Positions 32,201-43,900 of a DNA stretch of 64,000 nucleotides are shown here, piece after piece; positions within the stretch are counted from its first letter, which is position 1; every line of letters begins with the position of its first letter. This stretch comes from Deuterostichococcus epilithicus. Taxonomy: Eukaryota > Chlorophyta > Trebouxiophyceae > Prasiolales > Stichococcaceae. The notes under the pieces were generated by a model. The model had not been told where the DNA came from and did no database searches. It was given only the letters and a program-made list of their open reading frames with translations. Location of the stretch: positions 434,001 to 498,000 of the forward strand of contig JAVTLE010000003.1 in the NCBI GenBank assembly GCA_033439295.1, read 5' to 3'. Position numbers and translations under genes: made by a program.

Positions 32201-35200
32201 CTGTGTGCGGCACGCATGCAAACAATCACATTTGTGTCGGCTGGTAACTGGATTGCTGACCACTCACGATAGCTTCCTTGGAATTGCCTTGTGTCGCCCG
32301 CGCATAGCCTCAGCCCCACTCCCGCAGGTATGGCAGCCTTTGCGGCGGTACGGCGGGACGCCAATGCTGTGGACACTCCCTCTGGGCACACTCAACAACG
32401 TATATGAAGTGTTCTATGCAATGCACCTGCAGGTGCGGCGGCTGGGCGCGGCGCTGCTGCGGGATGTCAACGTTGTCGACACGCCCGGCACCAACGTCAT
32501 CCTGGAGCGGCAGCAGCGGCTGACGGAGGAATATGTGCCGCGTGCCGACCTGGTGCTATTCGTCATGTCGGCGGACCGCCCCTTCACCGAGTCCGAGGTC
32601 GACTTCCTCAAGTACATCAGGTGGGAGTGCTGTCGGCAGATAGTGTGATTCACCGGTCGCAAGCCCTTTGCCGTTCATCCACGAGGCGCCCCTCCACCGA
32701 TTCCGAGGTCATCTTTTCAAGTATATTAGGTGCACGCGGGGCGATCACCTCCCTTGCGTGTTTGTTCTGTAGCACTCCAAGGTGTCAGCCTACGGTCGTG
32801 TGCAGACCGCCTGTTCACCAAGATCTCGATTTCAGTCAGAGGCAGCTGCAGGTAACCATGGTGATTGATAGGCCTCCCCTGAAACACCCCTCAACTTGAC
32901 TCTGTTGCATGCTGTTTGCCAAGTTCGCCAATTGGGCATATTGGCCGATTCTGAGGTCGACTTGCTGAAAGTGTATCTGCAAGCAGGAAGCAATTATCGC
33001 AAGCAGTCAAGCAGTGAGGCGGCTCGCGTTCAACACTGGGCCAAAGTTGCTGCACTGAGCTGTATCACTCGTCCAGACTGCTGCCCTGGGGGCATGCGAC
33101 ACAAGTCCGGGAAGGTATCAGGTCAGTGTCATTTGAGTTTGAGTGAATGACACTGTGGTCTGGGACTCCGCTGCTGCAGCCACGCAGACGGCTATCGCAC
33201 TCGCAGATCCTGTGGACTCCCGGGTCCTCAACCCTGCATGTGTGGGTGTCCATCTTCTGGCTGCGGCTGCAGAAAAGAGCAAGCAGTCTGTAGAAGAATG
33301 ACCATCGAAGGACAGACCTGCAGAGGACAGAGCCGCGCTGGTGCTCGGCCTCAAGTGCGCATCGTGCTCGCACCCTGCAGAAAAGAGCAAGCAGTCTGTA
33401 GAAGAATGACCATCGAAGGACAGACCTGCAGAAGACAGAGCCGCGCTGGTGCTCGGCCTCAAGTGCGCATCGTGCTCGCACCCAGAAGTGCGACAGAAAG
33501 GCGGTGGTCCCGGCAACCATCACGACCATTGGCCGTCAGAGAACAGGCCCGGCCAATGGCAGCTCGCACCCCGCTAGCGTCGCAACGCTGCAAGCGTGCC
33601 CACAGCTCGTTCATCTGCTCGTCATCGGCTCAGACGCGTGCTCACTCCATGCCTCATTCGCCTCGACAGGAAATGGGGCAAAAAGGTGGTGTTCCTGGTG
33701 AACAAGGTTGACATCTTGGCCAGCGACGCCGAGGTGGCGGAGGTCGTGGACTTTGTGGCCGCCAACGCCGGCCGGCTGCTGGGCGTGGAGACCGCGCAGG
33801 TGCTGCCGGTCGCCTCCCGCGCCGCGCTCGCCGCCAAGGCGTCTGTCGGCGGCACGCTGCCTGGAGGTAGGCTGCAACTTTGGAAGATGGGTCTCGTCAC
33901 GACAGCCACAGATTCAGGGCTCTGTGTGCTTGAACCCACCGGTCGCCTCGTGGCAGGCAGTGCGACCCTTGCATGCGATGGCTGCATCGTTGCAAACCAT
34001 CATGTGCAGCGCCCAACTTGCACTCAACCCTTCATGGACTTTCTGACCATTCTCCGGTGACGAGCGGTGACTGCTTGACATGCCGCGGCGCCTGCAAGGC
34101 GCGCTGGGTTGGAGGCAACATGGGGAGCAGTCATGCGTACCTTCCTGACCACCGCATCTGCACTGGTATTGAAACGTTTGCCACTGCCCCTGCTGGCACA
34201 GGGCAGCTCACCGCCAGCGAGGCACAGCGGCTGGCGGACGACCCCCAGTGGCGCGCCAGCCGCTTCGGGACGCTGGAGGCCTTTATATTCGACTTCCTCA
34301 TCGGCGGCGGCACGGACGCCGGCGAGGCCGTTCGGCTCAAGCTGCAGACGCCGCTGTTCGTTGCAGATGCGCTGCTGGAGGCGGCCGGGCAGCAGCTAGC
34401 CGCGGAGCTGCAGACCGCTGAGGAGGTGTGTAAATCGACAAGGAAGCTGATTCTGCTTTCGCGGCATTGTCAATCTGCTTTTGGTACACATCAGCCGATG
34501 CGCTACTGGAAGCGGCTAAGCAGCAGCTGGCAGTGGAGCTGCAAATCGCACACGAGCTATGACTGGCTGTGCCGAAGGCTGACAAACAGGGGCGCAGTCG
34601 TCCGTTCCTCTGGGACACTGGGTGCCACCAATGTGGAAATCTCGTCGCAGCACCGAGTTCGCATGAGTCACCGATGCAGTGCAAGCCTAGGTGTGCCAGG
34701 CCGTATCCGCATTGGGGTGGCCGTCGTGTGGACTGGGGTGCACCCTTGTGCTCTGCAAAGCACCGTGTGCGCATTCCTGCTGTCATGGCACGGTCCCGGT
34801 CGACAGGAAACCGCTGCGCCATTTTCAACACGTCCGATAGCTGGGAAATCGTCCAGCTGCAGGGTCGGCGACACATGTTGCTGGTGGGCGACCGGCTGAG
34901 AGGCTCTGTGGCGTCAAATGCAACATGAAGCACCTTACCTTGCCTTTCCTGGCGTCATGCCCCGCCACGCCAAACACAATCTGAAGCGCCCTATCTGAGT
35001 CCCGCAGCACATGGCGGCCGCAGGAGCCTGCGGAAGGTGTCGCTTGTGTGCGACCTGTGAGCGGGATCCCAATCACACTTTGAGTTTACTACGATACAAA
35101 ACGGCCGTCTGCCTCGACACAGGAGCTTCGCGCGGTGTCGCTGGTGGGCGACCCAGCTGTCCGGCTTGCAACCGACACGGAGCAAGACTCCTAACACAGA

Positions 35201-38131
35201 CTCGACATGCTGCCGGGGAATGCCTTCAAATGCCACAACATGTCGCCTCCAGGAGCTGCGTGCGGTGTCGTTGGTGGGCGGCCAGCTGTCAGGCTTCGCC
35301 GCCGACATGGAGCGGGACTCTAAGGCACAGCGCCTCGAGTGCGGCGGCGCCGTCGATGCCGTCGCGGCGCGCGGCGGCGCCTTCATAGACGAGGCGCTGC
35401 AGCTCGGCAACGTCGAGGCGCTGACGACCTACGTGTTCGGCTCCAAGCGCTCGCAGCGCGGCCTGCCCGCGGCGCAAGGTGGGGCCGCCTCTGCAGCCTG
35501 CCTGTGCCGCAGCGCGGCGTGGGAGTGGCTGGCAGGTGTCAGGACGTGGTCGGGAGTGCTTGGTCCCACCTGTGGGCGCCCCCCTCTGCGTGACTTTCAC
35601 ACAGAGGTCCTGCTGAGTGCCAGCACTCGCAGAGACTCAGGTGGCATAGGCACCCTGCAAGTAGCTCGGTGGTGCACAGCAGGTGCGCTGAGGGCGCCGT
35701 CTGCACACACAGATGCAGGGGCGGTGCACTGGTCATCGTTGGGTTCTCTCGGTGTTGGTGTGACACCATCCCTGCATCTGTCTGTCTGCATCTGTCTGTG
35801 CAGGGGCGGTGCATTGTTCATTGATGGGTGCTCTCGGTGTTGGCGCACAGACCTGCAGGCTGCGGTGGTGAAGTCGTGGCGGGACGTCTGCAGCTTTTCA
35901 TTCACCCAAAAAGCAGTCGGATATAATGCAATTGCAGTCGAGCAGTTTCCATCGTGAAGTGCCTTGTGCCCGCATGCACCAGACCTGCAGGCGGCGGTGG
36001 TAGAGGACATGGCGGGGCGGCTGCGGCGGCAGGTGGCGGAGCACGGCGACTGGCTGCGCGCCAACTGCGAGCGGCAGGTGCGGCAACCCTCGGTGTCTCC
36101 GCCACCCATCGGCGCTCCCTCGGCCGCCACCCTGTCGATTCCAGCGCCCCCACCCCCCGGCGCTCTGCTTGACGACGTCCAGCCTTTGATTCGCCGCTGC
36201 CCGTGCTCCAGCAAGCAACCGCACTGCCGCATACTGCTGCCCGTGCTCCAGCAAGCATCCTGCACAGCCACTACTGGGCTCCCAGCTGCAGAGGCCGGCC
36301 GCACCCGGTGGAGCACCGGGCCCTGGCAGGCAGCTGGGGCTGCCAGGCGTGCTCTGCTGTTTTGCTCTTCAGCTGTTGTTCCTGGTGAGTTTCACCAATG
36401 CCTGCAGTGAGTGCAATGTCGATCCGCCGCAGGTGGCCAACTACCGCGCCTTTGCGGAGCAGCGGGCGGCGCAGCTGGGGCGCTCTTTCGACAGCCTGCT
36501 CACTGGCGTGGCGCCCTCTGACGCAGGTGCGCACTCGCACGTGCCAGTGTGCTGCTCTGCTGGGGCTGCTTGCCACTGCGAGCCATGGAGACGCGGTGCC
36601 TCACCGGCACCTGGCGCTGCAAGTATCTGGGCATGTCAAGGTGCATCTGCTGACAGTGGTATTCATTCCAGGCAGCCTTCGTGGGCTCACAGCCTGTATG
36701 TGACCACATTGACATGTCGCTCCTGTTGCCGATTGCGCAGAGGCGGCTGAGGAGCGTCGGCGCTGGCGGGAGCAGCGTACTGCACAGGCGGCGGTCAACG
36801 GCAGCGGCGATGGCGAGAGCAGCGGCAGCGTCCAGCCCGGCGGCCAGGCGACGTCCGTCGCGGCGTCACCGTCAGCGCAGCTGGCGGTGGCCAACTTTGA
36901 CGCAGAGGGTCTGTCCGCAGAACTGGAGGCGGTGGTGCAACAGGCCGCCCTCAGCAGCGCCGGCAACGCCGTGGGTGAGCTTCCTCACGTCATCCCCGAG
37001 GTCTCAAATGACGACGCAGAGGGGCTGGCGACAGAGCTGGGGGCAGTGTCGCAGCAGGCTGCCCGCAGCAGCGCCGGCACTGCTGTGGTTGAGCTCCCCT
37101 GTGAGCTTGGACGCTTGGCGGTTGCCACGGGCGTCTCAAAGTATGGCAAAGTTGCCCTGGCGACTCCCATCGCCACCAAGGTGCCGCACATGTAGGTGGA
37201 GCAGCTCATGCGGCTGACGAAAAGAAGGCTGGATGGCGGCGAGGGGCGCCAGCAATGCCAGGCCATCAGGCGGTCAGGAGTGATCAAGTCACCATGGCTG
37301 CTGCCGACCGAGCAACCCCTCACCTTTGAGGGTGGAACAGCACATCGGGTCAGCATTCAGCGCCGACTGTCGGCTGTGCGCAGGCGCGCTGGGGCTGGGC
37401 TGGCTGTCCACCTGGTTCCTGAGCGGCACGCTGGAGGACCTTCTGGCGCTGGGGCTGGCGGGCGCAGTGGCGTATGTGTCCGTCGTCAACCTGCCGCTCA
37501 AGCGACGCGAGGCGAAAGACCGGCTGCGGGAGCTGTGCTCCGACTTCGTGGGGGTGCGCAGTGCTGTTTCTGTATCCGATCTATTCATGGTGCTTTTGAG
37601 GTTGTTTATGTGCCGCGCTGAGCCTGCGCGAAGAGCCCTAGTTTCTTGCGGCGGGGGCGGTGGGCGGTGTGTCTAATTACTAGGTTTCTGCTGTGAGGCT
37701 GTGGCTCCAGCACGGTGGTTGACGCTCCCACTGCTGCTCTGACAACGCGATAGCGCCTGTTTGCTTCAGGCCGGCAAGCAGGCACGGGTCCAGCGCTCGC
37801 AACTTCACCCCTGCATTCACAGTCCTCTTCTTGAAGAGCGCATACAGCTAGCATTGCGCCCCTCACGGCGTTTTCAATCCCTTCAATCTTGAACTTGTGA
37901 AGTGCTGTCATTGACGACTTTCTTCTGACACTGCAGGAGGTGCAGGGCAAACTGGCCGACGAGCTCCGCGCAGGCGTGAGTGCCTGCAACAGCGAAATCA
38001 TGGACTTCATCCGGCCACTGGAGGCGGCGACGGCGGCGGAGGTGACCCGCGTGGAGAAGGCGGAAGCAGACCGCATCGCCCTTGTGGAGCGCCTGCAGTC
38101 GCTCAAGATGCAGGCGGCCAACGTAGAGTGA
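29294..38131 (+). CDS. FZL: FZL-type plastid dynamin-like GTPase
   Basis: Homologue of plant FZL (FZO-like), a plastid membrane dynamin that shapes thylakoids. The tentative ATG at 29294 opens a Ser/Ala/Arg-rich, transit-peptide-like stretch. The N-terminal half resembles thiamine-phosphate synthase, as in plants: ALPAVWLAVTASEVLD, YDAACRLKELLRGRAALLVV, then ARRMMSGAATLVGRIVSSAE and IPVIVSAAGGGGGASELLAS. The GTPase part has G1 GEFNSGKSS (about 31627), G2 LPTTNEIS, G3 NVVDTPGTNVILERQQRLTE in exon 32432-32620, and G4 KKVVFLVNKVDILAS (about 33680). The stalk follows: FGTLEAFIFDFL, ADALLEAAGQQLAAELQTAE (exon end 34425), LVGGQLSGFAADMERDSKAQ, VANYRAFAEQRAAQLGRSFD. The paired membrane segment includes GLGWLSTWFLSGTLEDLLAL. 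The C-terminal coiled coil ends MQAANVE, TGA at 38131. Introns are rich in decayed exon copies. Confidence 0.88.
32687..32729 (+). repeat. ghost copy 1 of the FZL G3-exon 3' end
   Basis: It aligns with the last about 43 bases of the exon ending at 32620 (CACCGANTCCGAGGTC, then TTTTCAAGTATATTAG against TCCTCAAGTACATCAG). The AG|GTGCA donor is preserved. A short indel breaks the frame. Offset 109 bp. Confidence 0.85.
32944..32979 (+). repeat. ghost copy 2 of the FZL G3-exon 3' end
   Basis: GATTCTGAGGTCGACTT and CTGAAAGTGTATC align with GAGTCCGAGGTCGACTT and CTCAAGTACATCA of the exon ending at 32620. This is a second, independently decayed copy about 360 bp downstream. Confidence 0.7.
33267..33482. 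repeat. 108-bp tandem duplication in an FZL intron
   Basis: Units at 33267-33374 and 33375-33482 are almost identical; I see one difference (GAGGAC against GAAGAC). Both start CTGCAGAAAAGAGCAAGC and end GTGCTCGCACC. They lie in the about 1-kb intron between the G3 and G4 exons. Confidence 0.95.
34494..34556 (+). repeat. in-frame ghost copy of an FZL stalk exon end
   Basis: 63 bases align without gaps to 34363-34425, the end of the exon coding ADALLEAAGQQLAAELQTAEE. There are 14 differences by my count. The copy would read ADALLEAAKQQLAVELQIAHE; eight of the twelve changed codons are synonymous. No good donor follows it directly. Confidence 0.85.
35121..35199 (+). repeat. ghost copy of the FZL exon near 35251
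   Basis: It aligns with the exon start at 35251-35330 (AGGAGCTNCG, GCGGTGTCG, TGGTGGGCG, CAGCTGTC, CTAANNCACAG) with small indels that break the frame. A weaker third copy may lie at 34879-34905. Offset 130 bp. Confidence 0.75.
35717..35842 (+). repeat. intronic direct repeat upstream of an FZL exon
   Basis: The stretch CAGGGGCGGTGCA to TCTCGGTGTTGG occurs at about 35717-35760 and again at about 35800-35842, with a handful of differences. The second copy abuts the ghost exon at 35847. Confidence 0.75.
35847..35885 (+). repeat. ghost copy of the FZL exon beginning at 35991
   Basis: CAGACCTGCAGGC and GCGGTGGT match the real acceptor and exon start, and the end of the copy (GTGGCGGG-like) still resembles the exon. 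The acceptor CTGCAG is retained. Offset about 132 bp. Confidence 0.8.
37005..37098 (+). repeat. in-frame ghost copy of the FZL exon end at 36892-36982
   Basis: The copy reads DDAEGLATELGAVSQQAARS against DAEGLSAELEAVVQQAALSS in the exon. It keeps an open frame and a GTTGAG in place of the GTGAGC donor. Exon and copy are joined by one uninterrupted reading frame through the short spacer. Confidence 0.85.
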
Positions 38132-38572
38132 GAAGGAAAGATGACAGAACCTTGGCCATAGTCGGCAGGGGGAGGTGTAACTGGTAGGCGACAACCACCC
38201 CTGCTAGGCAGCCACGGCAGCAGCCATTGCCGCTGACGTTGGCCCAGCTGTCGGGGACGGAGGCGGTCGAGCAGTGAAAGGATGCGTTTCTGTCAACCTG
38301 CGCATTGCATTTTTGCGCCAATTCTTTGCAAAATTGTTGAGTGTGATGCGGGTGACATTTTCACCAATGATTTCAACCGGGAAATGACGATACAGGGACA
38401 GGACCGTTGTTCACAACTAAACCGCTTCAACATTCGCGCGACTCCTGCGACGTGATGATGCCCTCCAACCCTAGCCGCCCTTCCTGTTTGATATGTTCCT
38501 CCAATGCGTCCTGATGCGAGACTAACAGTCGTGACTTTCCCGAACACGTACAACGGCTCACCATTGCAGCCA
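38132..38572. other. convergent 3' region
   Basis: Lies between the FZL stop and the stop of the minus-strand hypothetical gene. A TGTAA motif at 38176-38180, the usual green-algal polyadenylation signal, lies 45 bases after the FZL stop. Nothing else is seen. Confidence 0.4.
38176..38180 (+). terminator. putative TGTAA polyadenylation signal of FZL
   Basis: TGTAA 45 bases after the stop codon. The motif is the known chlorophyte poly(A) signal; a five-base match alone is weak evidence. Confidence 0.35.
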
Positions 38573-40700
38573 TCACCACTGCAGCCACTTGCTCCCGCCA
38601 GCCAGCAACCAGCTGCTGCTCAGGTTTGAGCCAAACAGCATGACGGGCGGCGACGCTGGTAGCTGTCCGCCCGCCGGAGCGGCGCGCTCCGGCGCACCGC
38701 TGTTCGCAGCGTTTGGCAAGCTGCTGTGTGCACCTTGCGCCGCTGGGGAAGGCCACGCTCCACCATTATCGCCCGCCACTGAGGCGTGAGAGGTTTCCTC
38801 CTTCCACGGCAGCCTGCGCCAGGTGAGTAGGTCCGAGGGAGCCGCCCTGCTGCCTGCCGAGAAGGTGCACGGAGCATGTTGTCAGAAAGCGCAGATGCGA
38901 GAGCAGGATGAGCTTGTCAGAGGTCTCCAACCTGCTCATGACATATGTCTATCAATATGTGGCACCGTGCCTGATTCGACATTTGGTGCAACAACAGATC
39001 CGGATAAGATCCACAAGCATACTATCCAACGCCATCGCAAAGAGAAATAGGCGCCCACTCGCGGCTCCCAGCAGCGCACTCGCGTCGTGAATGCGCCGCT
39101 GCGGCGGCACGCCGCCGGTGCCCAGCGGTTCCACTGCCGTGCTGGCCGCGTCCCTGGCGGCGCTGCCGACCACCCTGTAACCAGGGCTGGTCACCACCTC
39201 CGCCGCCGCTGTTGCCATGCCAACTGCTGCCGAGGCTGCGGGCCAGCGATTGGAGGGTTGTGAGCAAAACAGGGTCGCTGAACACTGTGCACTGCTGCCG
39301 GCTCCTCGCCTTGAGTGAGGCAGGAAGCCAGCCCTGACCAGCGCTGAGGTGCGATCTGCAGGTCTGCCCGCGCCTGTGCTGCACAATGGAGGCTCCTGCG
39401 GCAAAGGGATGCCGGAATACGTTGTGAAGCAGCACTTGGCAATGTCATTGTGGCAAGGTAACGCGTTGTGCACCGTGCAAGCTGTGCTCGCATCCTCGAC
39501 TCGAGCGATGCATTCCTAATTACGGTGACGCTTGCAACATGTGCAGCTGCGAGTCTTGGCTACTCGGATGTGGTCCTCGAAAGAAGTGACCCCACGCACC
39601 GCCGCCGCCGCCATAGACGGAGCGCACACGCAGGTCAGGCGCCGCCGCAAGACGCGGCGCTGCCGCCGCCAGCAGCTCGCAGGACAGCCGCCGGCGCTCC
39701 GCCGTCTCGGCTGCCTGCTGGCGGCACGCTTCCAAGATCTCCTGCACGGCCAGGACACGGAATGGTGGTGCTGGGACACGAGCATGCGGCCCGGGACGCT
39801 TTAGGGAACAGTTCTTCCAGACGCCAGACTGTGTAGCAGCTGTATAGGGCCAGAAGCGTGACTTTCCCGACAAATAATGGTCCGAAACCAGGCGCCGCAT
39901 CACCGAGCACAGCATCACGCAGCTGCAAACAGGATGCTGCCACTATCAAAAGGACGTCACGTGTGACAGAAGCAACAAGGCCGCCCTTTACCTCCAGGCC
40001 CTTGTCGCCCGCCGCCACAGCCGCCGCACCGGCCAGCAGCGCCGCGTCGTTGCCTGACGGCGGCTTGATGTCACCCAGGGGGCTGCCGGAGGCACCCCCA
40101 TACCCCAGACTGCCGCTGCCGCCGCCGCCGCCGCCTTCGCCGGTGTGGCTCGTGTCTGCCTCATCCTGAGGCAGCGCAGCCGCCGCCATGTGTGACGCCG
40201 CCGCGCCTGCGGCAACGGCGGGTATGGGGACGGCTGTTGCGGGCCCGCTGGCGACTGCCAATGCGCCAGCCTCCGTGGACGCGTCAGCAGCCTGCGGCAC
40301 TGCCAATACCGCGTCCGTGGCTGCGAGCGCCGCGGCTGCCTCGGCCAGCATGGGGCCGCCAGCACGAGGGCTGCCCTCCAGCGCCACGGGCAGCCTGAGC
40401 ACCTCCTGCAGAAGACAGGCGGCCGCGCTGCAGGAACTCAGCAGCTGCTGATGCGCTGCCGCTCAGCTTTGTGAGGGGGATGGCAAGGACCCGCTGAGCT
40501 CGCTCTGGGACTGCAACGACTTCATGGTGCGAATACATTGCAGTGCGGCCTGGGGGGATGAACGTGGGCGGGCAACGAGACCGTGAGCTGCCTGCCTGGA
40601 GCGTTATGGAGGGGCCAGCCACCATAGGCAGGCCGCCAGTGCGCCGTCGGCGCGGCACCTGCACCACCACCTCTGCGGCACCGGCCTCATCCTGTGGGCC
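38573..40700 (-). CDS. hypothetical protein, Ala/Gly-rich, tentative multi-exon model
   Basis: No family recognised. Minus-strand segments with coding character in order: about 40700-40545 (VVVQVPRRRRTGGLPMVAGP); about 40411-39990 (EVLRLPVALEGSPRAGGPML, then an Ala/Gly-rich linker to GDKGLEVK); about 39980-39865 (GGLVASVTRDVLLIVAASCL, QLRDAVLGDAAPGFGPLFVG); about 39756-39580 (QEILEACRQQAAETAERRRL, DLRVRSVYGGGGGAWGHFFR); about 39220-38960 (SPGYRVVGSAARDAASTAVE, RIHDASALLGAASGRLFLFA); and a last segment (AGDNGGAWPSPAAQGAHSSL to GGSKWLQW) with its stop at 38573. Joins are plausible but mostly not checked for phase. The start is unknown. The mixture of amphipathic helices and Gly/Ala linkers suggests a helical scaffold protein, which is only a guess. 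Confidence 0.45.
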
Positions 40701-40907
40701 AGCGGTCGATGCAGCTCAACAGGCTGTTGACAGTGAAAGAAGCACGCCTTCTGTGCATGTCTGCCCGGCGTGGAGATCAGCCACGACATACATCCCTGCA
40801 AGCGCCTGCGGCAACACCGGCAGGGCGGCACCGCGTTTCGAGAAGCAGTTCGCACACCTCGAAGACGTCACGGAACCACGGTGAAAGCTCCTGCAGCAGG
40901 CAGACAC

Positions 40908-43900
40908 CTAGGAAAGAGGTGCAGTCGGAACCACACGGTCGTGAAGGACTGCTGTGCGTGCCTGCGCCAGCGCAGTGGAGCCCGCGGCCGCCAGCGCGTC
41001 CAGACCAGGCGAGAACATCGGAGCCTCCTCCGCAGCCTCATCAGCGCCGCCCTGCCAGCCTTTCGGGCTCTGCCGCCAGTCTGGCGGCGGCGACGAGCCG
41101 CGCCGGGCACTGGCCAGCTCCGCCATCGCCGCCGGTATGCGCTTGGGTGCCCGCTTGAGGCCCGCCGCGGGCCGGGAGGCGCTCTGCTGCAGGGTATCTG
41201 ACCTTGTTCGAGCGGCACCCGGAGCCCAGTCAAGCTTCGAGAACTGCTGTGAGAATAGCAACAGCGATGCGAGTCGCTGATCAACGCAGCAGCGTGCGCA
41301 GGGTTCTGCAAGACAGCAACAACGATAGGGGATCTGTGACGCAAGCGGATGCGGGCACCTGAGTCACGCTCGGAGGGGTGGTAGCCTCGGCAGCGCGGCG
41401 AGCGGCGTTGCGTGAGCGGGCCGCATCCTTCAGGTTGTTGCAGACTCTGCATGCCAAAGGACGCAACGAAGTCTCCGGTTGTGCAATTCTCGAGCAACGT
41501 TTCAAAGCAGAGGGTGATCCTGTCACATTCACAGAAACAGCGAATATCCAGCGTCCACGAAGATTCAGTGTACGACAATTGTGAGCAGATTACAGAGTAG
41601 GTCATCCAGAGGGTATCAACGAGGTCTGCCGACACGCACCTTGTCTGGCACTGGCGGCAGAACCACTGCAGACCGTCCACCGTGCTCCTGCAGCCACACG
41701 CATGCAGAGGCTTTCAGCAGCAAGCACAGTCTGCAGCGCGCGCGGTCACCCCCTCGCAAAGGCATTGCGATTTCTGCGCTGGAGTGGCGCCAGCTGTCTG
41801 ACGGTGCACAACATCGCGCGCTGCAGCCCTCGCTGACCATGCTCGCACCTCAAGACGGAAGCCAAACCGCCCTCGCCTTGTTCAAGGCGGAGGCCAGAAC
41901 ATATTTTTTGGAGTAGAGCACAAGGGGGTGCTGCGTGCGCACTTGTTCTTCCAGAATTCTGACGCCGCCTTCACCGTCTGGCACTTGGTGCACAGCTTGT
42001 GGCTGACGGTCACCCCGTGCTGCGACCTCGAGGGCGGCGGCGCATGCTCGGGCGCCTGTTCCTGATCGTCGCTCGCACGTTCCTGCTCCGCCACTTCGGC
42101 AGCGTGCTGCAGCATGGCGAAACCATCCGCACGCTCGCCCCCGCTGCGGCAGGCATGCACAAGACTGAGATATCGCAATTCCCAGCTGAAGCCTCCGCAT
42201 GGGTGACTGCAGCCGCCCTACTCTTCTGCAGACGAGACTCCTAGCTGCACTTTCCGGAGAAGGTATCTGCAGCTGGTTCCCCTGCTTCCGACAAGACAGC
42301 GCCTTGCAGTGCAATTTTCACGAGCGTGCAGGTCAGGGCTGAAGTCTGCACCTGTTAGCGCGCGGCTGCAGTGCCCCGCCGATGTCGCTGAGTCGCCGCG
42401 ACTTTTCCGTCCTGCTTCCGTCAGCACCGCCGCTGCCAACGTCCACAGCCCGGCCACGCTTGGCCGCCGGCCTGCGCGCTGGCGCCACCCGCTGCCGCTG
42501 TGGAGGGTGCTGTTGGCCTGCAGACAGCAGGCCCTCTGCTGCGGCCGTTGCCTCCTGCTGCGCCGTGGTTGCAGCTGCTCTCGGTGCCGCCACAGCCTGT
42601 GGTATGCAAGGCAGTGAGCGTCACTGTTGCGATGAAAGGACATTCGGGCTGGACAGGCATCCAATCATGGGATCTGCAGCGTGCGCGATATTCCGCAAGC
42701 ATCAAACACCTACCCCGACACACGAGGTGTGCAGGTTTTGCAATCATCGGGTGCTGGCGCGATGGAGCACTGGGATGGGTGACAAACCTGTGCGTGGCAG
42801 GCCTTGCACTGGTACTGCAGCCCGTCTGCGGTGGTACGGTTGCGGTGGAAGTCGCCCCGCGGCTTGGCCACCCTGCAGCGGCTGCATCGCTTGTGGCCCG
42901 GCGGCGGCGCCTGCGGCGCCAGCCCCGAGGAGCGCTGCCTGTGCGAAGACTCGCCACCGCTCGCAGCTGCAGATGGCTTGGCGGCGGCAGCCGGCGGGTC
43001 CTGTTGCTTCAGCGTCAGGTGCCCCCATGGCGGGCTGCGGCAGTCAGCAACAGCAAGGACACTGGTCAGCAACCGAACCACGATGATGGCTGGCATCGAA
43101 CACAGTGTGCATGCACGAGCAGCGCTCCAGCAGAGCGACCCACTATTGTTCCAGCGACCGGCAGTCAGTGCAGATGGCTCGATGTGGGGTGGTCTTCGCA
43201 CCTGGAGACGGGCGAAGGTGTTTGGACGCCGCTCGGAGCGGCGTGGCTGCTGCTCTTGGTGGTCCGCCGGCCGCCGGTCAGCACCGCGCTGTGGTCGCCG
43301 GCGCTGCCGCCCCCGGGGGCACCTGGTGGAGTGGCGTCCTTCTCGCTGCGTCGCTCCCGCGCCCTCTCCGCCTTGCAGCTGCAAGGTTGACATTGCATGA
43401 GCTTGCTGATTGTCTATGCACCCAGTGGCGATGCAGGTCGTGTTGACAGGCTCCTGAGCGCAGAGCTGCCTCACTGCTGGGGAGCACCAGCACACAAAGC
43501 GATGAGATGCTCTATCTCCAGGTCCCATTATTAGATGTACCGGTTTTGCAAGCAAGGATTGAGCACCGCACCTGCGGCAGTATGACTGCAGGCCGTCGAC
43601 ATTGTGGCGGTCCATCTGAAAGGCGGAAGCAGCCTTCGCCAGGTTGCACTTGCGGCACTGCTTGAACGGCGGCGCTGCCGGCCGGTCGCCCTGCAGTGCA
43701 ATTGCAGCAGTGCTCTTCAGCTTCTGCATCTGGCTGACCTGGCTTGATTGCCCACTGGTAAGATAGTCTGAAACGGCACTTGGTGCAAGCGCATGCGGGC
43801 GGTCAAGCTTTCAGTGCCAAGACCGCCAGCAGGTGCCGCCACTTGGGCAGCAGCACAGATGAAGCATGGGAGCCAAGCACTCCTGCGCCATGAATAATGC

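Noticed and set aside
33267-33482. Possible CRISPR-like repeat array
   Set aside because: Only two contiguous 108-bp units with no spacers, inside a eukaryotic intron.
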